A DNA stretch of 64,000 nucleotides from Rhodospirillaceae bacterium UBA6219. GTDB taxonomy: Bacteria; Pseudomonadota; Alphaproteobacteria; Rhodospirillales; Magnetospirillaceae. Below are positions 7,984-19,998 of this stretch, piece after piece. The notes under the pieces were generated by a model. It ran no database searches. It saw nothing but the letters and a program-made list of their open reading frames with translations, and was not told the origin of the DNA. Position 1 is the first letter of the stretch; each line of letters starts with the position of its first letter. The stretch lies in assembly GCA_002435715.1 (NCBI GenBank), contig DISD01000033.1:1-64000 (forward strand), in the 5' to 3' direction. The translations under genes and the position numbers were made by a program.

Positions 7984-8828
7984 GACCGACGCAGATCCTT
8001 GTACATGTCGCGCAGACGAAAGGTGATGGGACCGGGCTTGCCGTCACCGATGGAGGTGTCGTCCACCCGTACCACCGGCATCACCATCATGGTGGTTCCG
8101 GTCAGGAACACTTCGCGGGCTCGCTGGACCTCGGCCAAGGTAAAGGGGCGTTCCCCCACTTCCAACCCCAGATTGCGGGCCAGTTTCAGGACGTTGGACC
8201 GGGTGACCCCGCCCAGGATGGAATTGTCGGCGGGATGGGTCAAAAGCGCGCCGTCGGCGCCGACCACGAAGACGTTGGTCGCCGAACCTTCGGTGACGAA
8301 GCCGCGGTCGTTGATCAGCAGGGCCTCGAAGGCACCGGCTTCACGGGCCGACTGACGGGCCAAGACATTGGGCAGCAAGCCGGTGGCCTTGATGTCGGGT
8401 CGTTTCCAACGTAGATCCGGTTGGGTCACCACCTTGATTCCTTGACTGATCTGCGCCTCGCTGGGCCCCGAATGGGCCCAGGCGCTGACCACCAGGCTGG
8501 ACGGTGTGTCCACCGGAAACGGATGATAACGCGGCGCCACCCCACGGCTGGCCTGCAGGTAGACCAACCCGTCCACCAGACGGTTGCGCCGAGTCACCTC
8601 GGCCAGGATATGGGGCAGCACCCGGCGCGGCACCGGCCAGGAAATGGCCAGGGACGCCAAGGACCGTTCCAAGCGATCCAGATGCTGTTCCAGGTGGCAG
8701 ATACGCCCCTGGGCGACGGGCAGCACCTCGTAAACCGAATCGGCGAAATGGTGACCGCGGTCGTCCACATGGATGGCGGCCTGACGGTGGTCCACATAGC
8801 GACCGTTCACATAGGTGACGCGCGGCAC
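7980..8828 (-). CDS. dat: D-amino-acid transaminase (class IV aminotransferase)
   Basis: 282 residues. The pyridoxal-phosphate lysine is Lys147 in RPDIKATGLLPNV and the fold-IV glutamate lies in FVTEGSATNVF (about residue 180), positions matching Bacillus D-alanine transaminase. It would make D-amino acids such as D-glutamate or D-alanine; branched-chain transaminases are the main alternative. The start is a GTG at 8828, adjacent to the trkA stop, preceded by GGAG at a suitable distance. Confidence 0.85.
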   Translation of the reverse strand: MPRVTYVNGRYVDHRQAAIHVDDRGHHFADSVYEVLPVAQGRICHLEQHLDRLERSLASLAISWPVPRRVLPHILAEVTRRNRLVDGLVYLQASRGVAPRYHPFPVDTPSSLVVSAWAHSGPSEAQISQGIKVVTQPDLRWKRPDIKATGLLPNVLARQSAREAGAFEALLINDRGFVTEGSATNVFVVGADGALLTHPADNSILGGVTRSNVLKLARNLGLEVGERPFTLAEVQRAREVFLTGTTMMVMPVVRVDDTSIGDGKPGPITFRLRDMYKDLRRS

Positions 8829-10205
8829 TTAGAAATACTCCAATCGCACCGAGAACATCTTTTCCACCTTCTTCACCGCCTCGGCGGCGGCGAACAGCAC
8901 CACCCGGTCACCGGCCTGGACCACGGTGTTGCCGCGTGGGCTGATCATGGCACCGTTGCGGACCACCGCGCCCAGCAACACGCCGCTTGGCAGCTTGACG
9001 TCACGCAGCGGCTTGCCCACCAAGCTGGATGTTTCCAGGGCGTCGGCCTCGATCAACTCGCCAAAGCCTTCATGCAGGGAATGCACGGCGTGGATACGGC
9101 CACGGCGCACATGCTGCAAGATGTTGGACACGGTGATGGCGCGCGGACTGATCACCACGTCGATGCCCAAGGGGCCCATCAGCGCGTTGTAGGTGGTCTT
9201 GTTGATCAGGCTCATGGCGCGGCGCGCCCCGTACCGCTTGGCCAGCAACGACGCCAGGATGTTGGTTTCGTCATCGTTGGTCACCGACACCACGGTCTCG
9301 GCGGCGCCCACATTGGCCTCGGTCAGGATTTCCGGATCCAGCACGTCGCCGTTCAGCACCACCGTGCGGTTCAGGGTCTTGGCCACGTATTCGGCGCGTT
9401 CCTTGTTCATCTCGATGATCTTCACGGTGGCGCCGGGATGGGCCTCCTCGATCTGCTGAGCCAGAAACAGGCCGATATTGCCGCCACCGAAAATGACGAT
9501 GCGCCGCGCCTCGCGGTCTTCGCGGCCAAAGGCCGACAACGCCCTGTCCACCTGTTCCGTATCGACGACGAAATAAACCTCGTCGCCTTCCAGCATCTGG
9601 TCTTCCGCCGTCGGGACGATGGGCTTGCCGTCACGGACGATGCCGATGATGACGATGTTGAGGTCGGGGAACAAAACCGTCAACTGACGCAAGGGCGTGT
9701 TGATCAGCGGCGTGTCCTCGTCACAGCGCACCCCGATCAGGCGCACCTTGTCGCCGGCCATGGGGATGACGTCCAAGGCGCCGGGGACCTGCAAACGCCG
9801 GGTGATGGCGCGCGCCACCTCGATTTCCGGGCTGATGATGACGTCGATGGGCATGTGGTCGCGGGTGAACAAATTCGACCACATGGGCTGCAAATAGGAT
9901 TGGGCGCGCACGCGGGCGATCTTGGTCGGCACGTCGAACAGCGAATGGGCCACCTGACAGGCGACCATGTTGACCTCGTCGAACTGGGTCACCGCGATCA
10001 GCATGTCGGCGTCGGCGGCACCCGCCTGTTCCAGCACCGACGGATGCGAGGCATGGCCCAGGATGGCCTGCACGTCCACCGTGTCGGTGATCTTGCGGAT
10101 CAGGTCGGGCCGCTGGTCGATGACCGTGACGTCGTTGTTTTCGCTGGCCAGGTAATGGGCGATGTTGAATCCCACCATACCGGCGCCGCAGACGATAACC
10201 TTCAT
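8829..10205 (-). CDS. trkA: Trk potassium uptake regulatory subunit TrkA
   Basis: 458 residues. Two tandem RCK units, each with a nucleotide-binding glycine motif: GAGMVG near residue 7 and GGGNIG near residue 238, each followed by a TrkA-C domain. TrkA is the peripheral NAD(H)/ATP-binding subunit gating the TrkH or TrkG K+ channel, neither of which is in the window. Its position directly downstream of ntrX is conserved in many alphaproteobacteria. Confidence 0.95.
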   Translation of the reverse strand: MKVIVCGAGMVGFNIAHYLASENNDVTVIDQRPDLIRKITDTVDVQAILGHASHPSVLEQAGAADADMLIAVTQFDEVNMVACQVAHSLFDVPTKIARVRAQSYLQPMWSNLFTRDHMPIDVIISPEIEVARAITRRLQVPGALDVIPMAGDKVRLIGVRCDEDTPLINTPLRQLTVLFPDLNIVIIGIVRDGKPIVPTAEDQMLEGDEVYFVVDTEQVDRALSAFGREDREARRIVIFGGGNIGLFLAQQIEEAHPGATVKIIEMNKERAEYVAKTLNRTVVLNGDVLDPEILTEANVGAAETVVSVTNDDETNILASLLAKRYGARRAMSLINKTTYNALMGPLGIDVVISPRAITVSNILQHVRRGRIHAVHSLHEGFGELIEADALETSSLVGKPLRDVKLPSGVLLGAVVRNGAMISPRGNTVVQAGDRVVLFAAAEAVKKVEKMFSVRLEYF

Positions 10206-10234
10206 CCCTGCCCCCTCGTCCCGCCATGCCCTGG

Positions 10235-11638
10235 TTAGGGCTTGGCTTTCTCGTCGGTGTTGACGCCCAGCAGCTTCAGCTTGCGGTGCAACGCCGACCG
10301 TTCCATGCCGACAAAGGCCGCCGTGCGCGAGATGTTGCCGGCGAAACGGTTGACCTGGGCCAGCAGATATTCGCGCTCGAACAATTCACGCGCGTCGCGC
10401 AATGGCAGCGTCATGATCTCGCTGGACTTTTCCCAACGCAACACCGCTGGCGTGATGGCGCTGATCTCGCCCGGCAGCATGTCGGCGCGGATGGAATCCG
10501 CCGCCTCGCCCGGGGCCATGATCAGCAGCCAATCCATGACATTGCGCAACTGACGCACGTTGCCCGGCCAATCATAGGCCTGCAGCGCCGCCAAGGTGTC
10601 CTCGCCCAAGGGCCGCGCCGAAGCGCCGGCGGCTTGTGCCGCCAATTGCATGAAATGCTTGGCCAGAGCCGGAATGTCCTCTTTGCGTTCGCGCAACGAC
10701 GGCACGCGGATGGGCACCACGTTCAGGCGATAGTACAAACCCTCGCGGAAGCGTCCGGCGGCGATTTCGGCCTGCAGGTCGCGGTTGGTGGTGGCGATGA
10801 CCCGCACATCCACTTCGACCTTGCTGGTGCCGCCGACCCTCTCGAAGGTCTGGTCTTGCAGCACACGCACGATCTTGCCCTGGGTTTCCAGCGGCATGTC
10901 GGCCACTTCGTCCAGCAGCAGCGTGCCGCCATGGGCCTGTTCGAAGGTGCCGATCTTACGTGGGATGTCGGGGCCTTCGCCGTGTTCGGTGCCGAACAAT
11001 TCCACTTCCATGCGATCGGGGTGCATGGCGGCACAGTTCAGCACCACGAAGGCGGCCTCGGCCCGACGCGAGCGGTTGTGCAGGATGCGTGCCGCCACTT
11101 CCTTGCCCGAGCCGGCCGGTCCGGTGATCAGCACACGGGAATTGGTGGGCGCCACCTTGTCGACCACTTGGCGCATCTGCTGAACGAAGGCCGAACCGCC
11201 GACCAGATCGCCGACAGCGGCCGGGGCACCGACGCGCAGGCGCAATTCGGCGTTCTCGCGGCGCAGCTTGGCAGCCTCGATGGCGCGTTCGACGATGATC
11301 AGCAGCCGGTCGGTCTTGAACGGCTTTTCGATGAAGTCGTAAGCGCCGATCTTGATGGCCTCGACAGCCGTCTCGATGGTGCCGTGACCCGAGATCATCA
11401 CCACGGGGACGTCCGGGTGTTCGTGCTTGATCGCGGTCAGGATGCCCAGACCGTCCAGATCGGACCCCTGCAACCAGATATCCTGGATGATCAGGTTAGG
11501 TCTGCGGGCTTTCACCGCTTCCAAGGCAGCCGTGGAATTGCCTGCCTCGCGGGTTGAATAACCTTCGTCCTCAAGAATGCCGGCGATCAGGGAACGAATG
11601 TCCGCCTCATCGTCGACGATCAGAATGTCATGAGCCAT
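10235..11638 (-). CDS. ntrX: Nitrogen response regulator NtrX
   Basis: 467 residues. Receiver domain with phospho-acceptor Asp53 (IIQDIW), AAA+ domain with Walker A GPAGSGKE and Walker B LLLDEV, and a Fis-type helix-turn-helix at the end. The GAFTGA loop that contacts sigma54 is missing: after ELFGTEHG the sequence goes to a charged stretch and KIGTFEQAHGG. This is typical of alphaproteobacterial NtrX, which may not act as a classical sigma54 activator. Its start lies 11 bases inside ntrY. Confidence 0.95.
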   Translation of the reverse strand: MAHDILIVDDEADIRSLIAGILEDEGYSTREAGNSTAALEAVKARRPNLIIQDIWLQGSDLDGLGILTAIKHEHPDVPVVMISGHGTIETAVEAIKIGAYDFIEKPFKTDRLLIIVERAIEAAKLRRENAELRLRVGAPAAVGDLVGGSAFVQQMRQVVDKVAPTNSRVLITGPAGSGKEVAARILHNRSRRAEAAFVVLNCAAMHPDRMEVELFGTEHGEGPDIPRKIGTFEQAHGGTLLLDEVADMPLETQGKIVRVLQDQTFERVGGTSKVEVDVRVIATTNRDLQAEIAAGRFREGLYYRLNVVPIRVPSLRERKEDIPALAKHFMQLAAQAAGASARPLGEDTLAALQAYDWPGNVRQLRNVMDWLLIMAPGEAADSIRADMLPGEISAITPAVLRWEKSSEIMTLPLRDARELFEREYLLAQVNRFAGNISRTAAFVGMERSALHRKLKLLGVNTDEKAKP

Positions 11639-13868
11639 GATTGGGCGTCATCTCACCAGCGGAAAGCTGTTGGCCGTCACCTTGCCCGAACACCATGCGA
11701 ACCCGGGCACCACCCGTGGGCGCATCTTCCAGGCGAAGATCACCCCCATGGTCTTCCACGATTTTCTTGACGATGGCAAGACCTAATCCGGTCCCCTTGG
11801 CCCGGTGCGTGACATAGGGTTCGGTCAACCGGTCGCGGTTATCTGACGGCAGACCCTTGCCATTGTCGATGACGTCCAGAACGATTTGGCTGCCTTGCAC
11901 CGAAAGCGCCAAACGCACTTCACCCGGGGGAGCATCCTTTTGTTCGCGTCCGTGAATGGCCTCGACCGCGTTCTTCAACAAATTGGTCAAGGCCTGGCCG
12001 AACAGCCGTGAATCGCACAGCATGGGGACCGGTCCATCGGGCAACTCGCTGACGAAGCTGACGTCGGGATAGCCGGTTTTTTGCAAGAACAAGGTCTCGC
12101 GGCAGATATTGGTCAAATCCGCCGGCTTCATCTGGGGCGCCGGCATGCGGGCGAAGGACGAGAATTCGTCCACCATACGCCCGATATCGCCCACTTGGCG
12201 GACGATGGTGTCGACCAGGGTCGAATACGTCTCAGGATCGCTTTGTATCTCTTTGAGATATTTGCGTTTAAGACGTTCGGCCGAAAGTTGGATCGGGGTC
12301 AGCGGGTTTTTGATTTCGTGGGCGATACGGCGCGCCACGTCGGCCCAGGCGGCGGTGCGTTGGGCCGAAACCAATTCGGAAATGTCGTCGAAGGTAACCA
12401 CGTAACCGATGATTTCACCGTCAAGGCTTTCCGCCGCCAAGCGCACCAGCAACGTGCGCTGGCGCCCATCGCGGTTCAGCTTGATTTCATGCTGAACCAA
12501 ACGGTCGGGACGCCGCCCCACTTCTTCGAAAGCCTCGGCGAATTCCGGGGCCAGATCCACCAAGGGGCGGCCGGTCATCTGTTCCGGTGTGGTGGACAGC
12601 AACTCGCAGGCGGAACGGTTGGGCAGATGGATGGCGCCGTCGCGGTCCAGGCCGATGACACCGGCGGACACGCCCGACAGCACCGTTTCGGTAAAACGGT
12701 TGCGTTCGTCCAACTCGCGGTTGGCGTCCACCAGTTCCTGACGTTGTTGGGCCAATTGCCCGGTCATGCGATTGAACGCCTTGACCAGGAATCCGATTTC
12801 GTCAGCCCCCTTGTCTTCGGCCACATGGGCGCTCAGGTCACCCTTGCGCACCTTCTCAGCGGCGTCGATCAATCGCACGATGGGGGTGGCCAAGCTCATG
12901 GCCATGGTCAGCCCCACCCACACCGCCGCCAGCAACAGCAACAGCGTGACGATGGCGAAGATCATGGAAAACGCCCGTTCCAGGCTCAGACGGCGGCCTT
13001 CCAGATGTTCGTATTCGGCGACGGCGGCCGAGGTCTGTTCCATATGACCGATGACCTTGGGATCGACGAAACGGCCCACATACAAAAAAGTCTCGTCGAA
13101 GAACCCCTGCAACTGCACCAGTGCCCGCACCCGGTCGTCGTCTTCGGTGGTCAGCACCGCCACTTCGCCGGATCGGGCCTTTTCCAAGGCCCAGAACGGA
13201 ATCTGATCCAGGTTCGATTCGATGGAAAACGCCAGTCCCGAACGGGCCAACACCCGGCCCTGTCCGTCGAACACCACCGCCTCGGTCAAGCCGCGCAGCG
13301 CCGCCTGGGTGGAAACGAAGCTGGAAAAACGTTGCGGAGAACGGCTGAGCAGGATGCCTTCACGGTTGATGTCGTTGGCCATGGCCAAGGCGTCGCCGCC
13401 GATGATCTGCTGGTGTTCCTCCAAGTAAGCCCGCGCCACCTGAAGCGACGCCTGCAGCGCTGTGCGCACCCGGTCGGAAAACCAGCTTTCGACACCGTAA
13501 CGGAAGAAGACAGTCGAGCCCACCGACACCACGATGGCCGGGGTAAGCGCCACCAACGAGAACAGCACGATGAACCGCAGATGCAGCCGCGAACCGGCCG
13601 AGCCGCGCCGCCGTGCCCGCCACACCCCCAGGATGCGCACGCCGATAACCACCGACAGGGCGACCAGCAACAGCACGTCCATGCCGATCAGCGACAGAAC
13701 CGTCTTGGGATCAGGACCGATGGGACCGGACACCGTCATGGTCATGAAGGTGGCGGCCACCATGGGCACCACCGCCAAGGTCAGCCCCAGGGCCAGTTTA
13801 CGGGCCAGGCCGACATGGCGGGCCCAGATCATCAAGCGCAGCCCCAGGCGGCGGCGGTCCGAGGCCAT
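11628..13868 (-). CDS. ntrY: Membrane histidine kinase NtrY
   Basis: 746 residues. Several N-terminal membrane helices (two near residues 22-80, one near 100-125, one near 305-325) surround a periplasmic sensor region. HAMP, PAS, a HisKA H-box RRIAHEIKNPLTP (His about 517) and an HATPase domain with GTGLGLAIVKKIV follow. It is the cognate kinase of NtrX in nitrogen and redox/envelope signalling. Its final codons overlap ntrX. Confidence 0.95.
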   Translation of the reverse strand: MASDRRRLGLRLMIWARHVGLARKLALGLTLAVVPMVAATFMTMTVSGPIGPDPKTVLSLIGMDVLLLVALSVVIGVRILGVWRARRRGSAGSRLHLRFIVLFSLVALTPAIVVSVGSTVFFRYGVESWFSDRVRTALQASLQVARAYLEEHQQIIGGDALAMANDINREGILLSRSPQRFSSFVSTQAALRGLTEAVVFDGQGRVLARSGLAFSIESNLDQIPFWALEKARSGEVAVLTTEDDDRVRALVQLQGFFDETFLYVGRFVDPKVIGHMEQTSAAVAEYEHLEGRRLSLERAFSMIFAIVTLLLLLAAVWVGLTMAMSLATPIVRLIDAAEKVRKGDLSAHVAEDKGADEIGFLVKAFNRMTGQLAQQRQELVDANRELDERNRFTETVLSGVSAGVIGLDRDGAIHLPNRSACELLSTTPEQMTGRPLVDLAPEFAEAFEEVGRRPDRLVQHEIKLNRDGRQRTLLVRLAAESLDGEIIGYVVTFDDISELVSAQRTAAWADVARRIAHEIKNPLTPIQLSAERLKRKYLKEIQSDPETYSTLVDTIVRQVGDIGRMVDEFSSFARMPAPQMKPADLTNICRETLFLQKTGYPDVSFVSELPDGPVPMLCDSRLFGQALTNLLKNAVEAIHGREQKDAPPGEVRLALSVQGSQIVLDVIDNGKGLPSDNRDRLTEPYVTHRAKGTGLGLAIVKKIVEDHGGDLRLEDAPTGGARVRMVFGQGDGQQLSAGEMTPNHGS

Positions 13869-13881
13869 GGGCCGTCCTCCG

Positions 13882-15333
<1,452 letters not shown>

Positions 15334-15338
15334 CGTCC

Positions 15339-16457
15339 TTAAGCCTCGTCCCCTTCCTGCACCATCGGCAGCATGACTTTGAAAACAGTCCTTCTCGGCA
15401 TGCTGTCGAATTCGACGATGCCCCCCAAATCGCCGACGATCTTGGCCACCAAAGCCAGGCCCAAACCGGTGCCGGTGGGCTTGGTGGTGACGAAGGCATC
15501 AAAAAGATGCGGACGCAGATCATCGGGTATACCCGATCCATTATCCTGGACGGTGACCAAGAGCGGCAGGTGGCGACGCACCTCGCTGCCCGGCACCGCC
15601 AGACGGACGCCATGTTGATACGCGGTCGAGATGACGATCTCGCCGCCTTCCGGTTCGACCGCTTCGGCCGAATTCTTCACCAGGTTCAGGAACACCTGGA
15701 TCAACTGGTCGCGGTCGCCGGCCACCGGGGGCAGCGACGGGTCGTAGTTCTCGATGATGCGGATGTTCTTGGCGAAGCCGTTCTCGGCGATGCGACGGAC
15801 GTGTTCCAGAACCTGGTGGATATTGACGGCGCCGCGTTCCACCATGGGCTTGTCGGAAAACACTTCCATGCGGTCGACCAGGGCGACGATGCGGTCGGCT
15901 TCGTCGACGATCAGGCGGGTCAGAACCCGGTCGTCCTCGGTGACCGAGCTTTCCAGCAATTGGGCGGCGCCACGGATACCGGAAAGCGGGTTCTTCACCT
16001 CGTGGGCCAGCATGGCGGCCATGGCGGAAACCGATCGTGCCGCGTTGCGGCTGGACAAGGATCCGCCGATCTTCAAAGCGATGGATTGTTCATGCAGCGA
16101 CACCGCCACCGAACCGGTGGTCTCGGTCATCGGCGCCGCTTGGACGGTCACGGTGCGATGGCCGGTGCGCGGCGTGTCCAGCGAAATGCCGTGTTCGGAC
16201 ACCATCAAATTGCCGGTCCGCGCCTGCTCGACCAAGGCCATGATCGGCGAATCGGATGGCAGGAACTCGGTGATCGGCTTGCCCAAAAGATAGGTCGCCC
16301 CCGATTGGAACAATTGCTCGGCCGCACCGTTGACGTATTGGATGTGGTTGCCCGCGTCCAACACCATGATGGACGACGCCAACGAACCCAACACCAAGGC
16401 CGGGTCGATGGACGACGTCGGCGGCCGGCGCAACATGGCTGTCACCTTGCCGATCAT
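15339..16457 (-). CDS. ntrB: Nitrogen sensor kinase/phosphatase NtrB (NRII)
   Basis: 372 residues, no membrane segment. N-terminal PAS domain, H-box [17 protein letters not shown]-box [10 protein letters not shown] and G-boxes DNGSGIP and GTGLGLALV. NtrB phosphorylates or dephosphorylates NtrC under control of the PII protein. The ATG overlaps the dusB stop by four bases, so both are translated from one message. Confidence 0.96.
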   Translation of the reverse strand: MIGKVTAMLRRPPTSSIDPALVLGSLASSIMVLDAGNHIQYVNGAAEQLFQSGATYLLGKPITEFLPSDSPIMALVEQARTGNLMVSEHGISLDTPRTGHRTVTVQAAPMTETTGSVAVSLHEQSIALKIGGSLSSRNAARSVSAMAAMLAHEVKNPLSGIRGAAQLLESSVTEDDRVLTRLIVDEADRIVALVDRMEVFSDKPMVERGAVNIHQVLEHVRRIAENGFAKNIRIIENYDPSLPPVAGDRDQLIQVFLNLVKNSAEAVEPEGGEIVISTAYQHGVRLAVPGSEVRRHLPLLVTVQDNGSGIPDDLRPHLFDAFVTTKPTGTGLGLALVAKIVGDLGGIVEFDSMPRRTVFKVMLPMVQEGDEA

Positions 16458-17476
16458 GCGGCCTCCTTTTCCAACAAGGGCCGATAGAACGCCAAGATGG
16501 CGTCACGGACTTGGTCGGGATCGGACATTTTGTTGACGTGCGAGCGGAAATCGGCCGAGCCGTGCAGCCCCTTGGAATACCAGGCGACGTGTTTGCGGGC
16601 CATGCGCACACCGGTGTCGTTGCCATAATGGCTAAGCATGGAATCGAAATGTTCCAGCAAGATGGCCATCTGTTCTTCCAGGGACGGATCGGGCAAGCGT
16701 TCACCGGTGGCCAGATAATGGGCGACCTGGCCCAGCAACCACGGCCGGCCATAAGAGCCACGGCCGATCATCACGCCGTCAGCCCCCGATTCCTGCAAGG
16801 CGCGCACGGCGTCGTCGATGCTTTCCACGTCGCCGTTGACGATGACCGGAATGTTCACCGCGTCCTTGACCTGACGGACAAAGGACCAATCGGCGGTGCC
16901 AGTATAGAATTGCTGGCGGGTGCGACCGTGGATGGTGACCATCTTGATCCCGCATTCCTCGGCGATCTTGGCCAGACGCGGCGCGTTCAGGCGCGAATGG
17001 TCCCAGCCCATGCGGCATTTCAGGGTCACCGGAACGTCGGCCGCCTTGACGGTGGCTTCCATCAATTGTCCGGCCAGGATCTCGTCCTTCATCAGGGCCG
17101 AGCCCGCCTCGCCCTTGACCGCCACCTTCTTCACCGGGCAGCCCATGTTGATGTCGATCAGCGCCGCGCCGCGATCCACGTTCATGCGGGCGGCTTCGGC
17201 CATCACCTCGGGCTCGCAACCGGCCAATTGCACCGACATGGGGTGCTCTTCGGCGCAATTGCTGGCCATCTTCATGGTTTGGCGGTTGGAACGGATCATC
17301 GCCTGGCTGGCGATCATTTCGGACACCACGAGTCCGGCCCCCATCCGCTTGACCAAGCGGCGGCACGGCATGTCGGTGACGCCCGACATAGGGGCCAGGA
17401 TAACCGGATTGTCCAGGGTCACCGAACCGATAGCCAAGGGGCCGATGGTGACGGATTTGCGAAGCGTGTTCTGCAT
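16454..17476 (-). CDS. dusB: tRNA-dihydrouridine synthase DusB (NifR3)
   Basis: 340 residues. FMN-dependent TIM barrel with LAPMSGVTD near the start and the catalytic cysteine in [21 protein letters not shown] forms the phosphate-binding end. It reduces uridine in the tRNA D-loop. It heads the ntrBC operon, the arrangement that gave it the name nifR3 in Rhodobacter and Rhizobium relatives. The 81 bases upstream show no clear sigma54 site. Confidence 0.96.
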   Translation of the reverse strand: MQNTLRKSVTIGPLAIGSVTLDNPVILAPMSGVTDMPCRRLVKRMGAGLVVSEMIASQAMIRSNRQTMKMASNCAEEHPMSVQLAGCEPEVMAEAARMNVDRGAALIDINMGCPVKKVAVKGEAGSALMKDEILAGQLMEATVKAADVPVTLKCRMGWDHSRLNAPRLAKIAEECGIKMVTIHGRTRQQFYTGTADWSFVRQVKDAVNIPVIVNGDVESIDDAVRALQESGADGVMIGRGSYGRPWLLGQVAHYLATGERLPDPSLEEQMAILLEHFDSMLSHYGNDTGVRMARKHVAWYSKGLHGSADFRSHVNKMSDPDQVRDAILAFYRPLLEKEAA

Positions 17477-17557
17477 GACTGCGTATTTATTATGCAGACG
17501 CTGCGCAACGCAACGGCAAAAAGTGCCTTTGGCGGCATCAAGGTGCTTGAAAGTGCG

Positions 17558-18352
17558 TCAGTTGAGAACCTGGGTGACGAATTTAACGCCAGGATATGCC
17601 AAAGTAAGTAGCAGATAAGCCATCAACACCACCCGCGCCGCCAGACGCCCCCGCACGCCACACACCCGGTGACCGGTCAGCAAAACGCCGATCAGCACGA
17701 AGGCGACGATGGACAGCAAAATCTTGTGGTCGAAGCGCAGCAGGTGGCCGCTTTCCAGGAATTGCGTCGCCATGCCGGTGGCCAATCCCAACCCCAGAAC
17801 CACTTCGGACGCCACCAACAGCCGCCCGGCCATGGTTTCGCTTTCCAGAACGGCGGGCAGCATGCGGGTCAGGCGGGTCGGCTTTTTATGCTTGAGCGCG
17901 CGTTCCTGCAGGAACACCGCCAAAGACGCCACTGCGGCCAAGGTCAAAAGCGCATAGGTCAACACCGACACCACGATGTGGACATCCACCCACACCTGGG
18001 GGACCGTGGCGCTGAGCGGCGGAGCCTCGACCCGGAAGGCCGAAGCCAGGAAGCCCAGCACCAGCAGATAAGGCATCAGCAGCGGCGCCAGACGCCACCC
18101 CGAATGCGTGCGCGCGGCGAACAAAGCGAACAGCAAGGCACTGGCGGCGATGGACACCCACAAGGTCGTCCCCAGGCCGGTGCTCCACGCCCCCCAGATC
18201 AGTTGCGCCGACCAAGCGGCGGGGCCGGCCACGGCCAGGGCGATGCACGCCCAAAAGGCGGTGTCGCGCCCCGCCCCGTGTCGAAGCGGAATGGCGGCGG
18301 CGGGGATCAGGCTGAACAGGGCCAGGGCGTTGAGCAGGTTGGTCGTCGGCAT
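17558..18352 (-). CDS. CcsA/YpjD-like integral membrane protein
   Basis: 264 residues and about eight hydrophobic helices. The segment WVDVHIVVSVLTYALLT and the later FDHKILLS hold histidines placed as in the CcsA/CcmC-type cytochrome-c assembly fold, and the size matches the YpjD/HemX-like branch. A haem-handling role is plausible but unproven. The ATG at 18352 was chosen because the longer frame would run through the divergent ispDF promoter; no strong ribosome site is visible. Confidence 0.78.
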   Translation of the reverse strand: MPTTNLLNALALFSLIPAAAIPLRHGAGRDTAFWACIALAVAGPAAWSAQLIWGAWSTGLGTTLWVSIAASALLFALFAARTHSGWRLAPLLMPYLLVLGFLASAFRVEAPPLSATVPQVWVDVHIVVSVLTYALLTLAAVASLAVFLQERALKHKKPTRLTRMLPAVLESETMAGRLLVASEVVLGLGLATGMATQFLESGHLLRFDHKILLSIVAFVLIGVLLTGHRVCGVRGRLAARVVLMAYLLLTLAYPGVKFVTQVLN

Positions 18353-18449
18353 GGGCGCGACTATAGCACCGTTTGCGCCCCAGAAAAGGGCGGGCTTGGC
18401 AGCAAGGGCGCCGCTGGTTAGGCTGCGCGTGGCAAGCAAGGAGAGGATG

Positions 18450-19601
18450 ATGGCGAAAACCGTGGCATTGGTGGTGGCAGCGGGACGCGGCCGGCGTTTT
18501 GGCGGTGACGTCCCCAAGCAATATCAGTCGCTGAACGGCCGCCCGATCCTGCGTCACAGCTTGGCCCGTCTGGCCGCCGATCCGACCATTTCGGCGGTTC
18601 GTGTCGTCATCCACCCCGATGACCGCCCGCTCTATGACGAAGCCGCCCAGGGCCTGTCGTTGCTGGAACCGGTGTCAGGGGGCGAAACCCGTCAGGATTC
18701 GGTGCGTCTGGGCTTGGAAAGCCTGCAATCCCTGTCCCCCGACAAGGTGTTGATCCATGACGGGGCGAGGCCGTTCCTGGACGAAGCCCTGGTCGCCCGC
18801 GTCATCGCCGCCTTGGACGACCATGACGGCGCCATTCCGGCCATCGCCGTCGCCGACACCCTGAAAAAAGGACGCGACGGCATGGTGGACGGCACCGTCG
18901 ATCGCCAGGGATTGTGGCGGGCGCAAACCCCACAGGGCTTTCGCTTCGCCCCCATCCTCAACGCCCATTTCGCCGTTGCCGGCAACGAGCTGACCGACGA
19001 CGCCGCGGTGGCCGAGCATGCCGGGTTGCACGTCGCCTTGGTCGCCGGGGCCGAAGGGAACGTCAAGATCACCACCCACGACGATTTGACCCGTGCCCAA
19101 ACGGTGTTTACCGGACCAGGTTACACCTGCGTCGGCAACGGCTTCGACGTTCATCGTTTCGCGCCGGGAACAGGGGTGTGGTTGTGCGGAGTATTGGTCC
19201 CCCACGATTTCACCCTGGAAGGCCATTCCGACGCCGACGTGGCTCTGCACGCCTTGACCGACGCCATCTTGGGCGCCGTCGGCGCCGGCGACATCGGTGC
19301 CCATTTCCCCCCCAGCGATCAACGCTGGAAGGGGGCGTCGTCCGACCGCTTCCTGGCCCATGCCCGCAATCTGGTGGAAGGTTTGGGGGGGAAACTGGTC
19401 CATGTGGACGTCACCTTGATCTGCGAACGCCCCAAAATCGGGCCGCACCGCCCGGCCATGCGGCAAAGACTGGCGGAATTGCTGGGGCTTCCCATGGCAC
19501 GGGTCAGCGTCAAGGCCACCACCACCGAGGGGCTGGGCTTCACCGGCCGCCGTGAAGGCATCGCCGCCCAGGCCAGCGCTACGGTGTGGATGCCGGCTTA
19601 G
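18450..19601 (+). CDS. ispDF: Bifunctional IspD-IspF fusion enzyme of isoprenoid synthesis
   Basis: 383 residues. The IspD half has the CTP-binding loop AAGRGRRFGGDVPKQY near the N-terminus and IHDGARPF; the IspF half begins near residue 227 with GFDVHRFAPG and has HSDADVALHALTDAILGA and TTTEGLGFTGRREG. It carries out steps 3 and 5 of the MEP pathway. Fusion is common in alphaproteobacteria. AAGGAG lies six bases before the second of two adjacent ATGs, hence the start at 18450. Confidence 0.95.
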   Translation: MAKTVALVVAAGRGRRFGGDVPKQYQSLNGRPILRHSLARLAADPTISAVRVVIHPDDRPLYDEAAQGLSLLEPVSGGETRQDSVRLGLESLQSLSPDKVLIHDGARPFLDEALVARVIAALDDHDGAIPAIAVADTLKKGRDGMVDGTVDRQGLWRAQTPQGFRFAPILNAHFAVAGNELTDDAAVAEHAGLHVALVAGAEGNVKITTHDDLTRAQTVFTGPGYTCVGNGFDVHRFAPGTGVWLCGVLVPHDFTLEGHSDADVALHALTDAILGAVGAGDIGAHFPPSDQRWKGASSDRFLAHARNLVEGLGGKLVHVDVTLICERPKIGPHRPAMRQRLAELLGLPMARVSVKATTTEGLGFTGRREGIAAQASATVWMPA

Positions 19602-19914
19602 TTTCCGCCGCGATCCAGGCCAGGAAATCCGGATTGCCGGCCTGGATGGGAACGGCCACCACGCATGGGCATTCATAGGGGTGGATGTCTCGCAATGCCC
19701 GGGTCAGCGGACCAACCAGGTTTTCCGTGGTTTTCAACACCAAGGCCACCTCGCCCTCGGTGTTCAGCTTGTCCTGCCACCAATAGACCGAGGTGATCGG
19801 CCCCAAAATGTTGGCACAAGCCGCCAGACGGCGCTCCACCATAGTTTTGGCCAGCTTCAGGGCGGTTTCGCCATCGGGGGCGGTGACATAGACCAGACTG
19901 GCGTTTTCGCTCAT
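19579..19914 (-). CDS. cutA: Divalent-cation tolerance protein CutA
   Basis: 111 residues. CutA1 hallmarks: VTAPDGETALKLAKTMVERRLAACANI, then a VYWWQ core and HPYECP. Forms a trimeric ferredoxin-like fold; linked to Cu2+ tolerance although its true role is debated. The 3' end overlaps the convergent ispDF gene by 23 bases, so the last residues of both are encoded on opposite strands of the same stretch. Confidence 0.93.
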   Translation of the reverse strand: MSENASLVYVTAPDGETALKLAKTMVERRLAACANILGPITSVYWWQDKLNTEGEVALVLKTTENLVGPLTRALRDIHPYECPCVVAVPIQAGNPDFLAWIAAETKPASTP

Positions 19915-19998
19915 CTCACACCTTGTTGACTAAGGACAGTCGATGCAGCGGCGTGATGAATTCGCCCCACCACAACTGCGTATGTTGGCAACGTATCG

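Noticed and set aside
8421..10238. Long plus-strand frame of 605 codons opposite trkA and dat
   Set aside because: It mirrors two well-recognised minus-strand genes; GC-rich third positions keep the antisense frame open, and its protein is His/Gln/Gly-rich with no domain.
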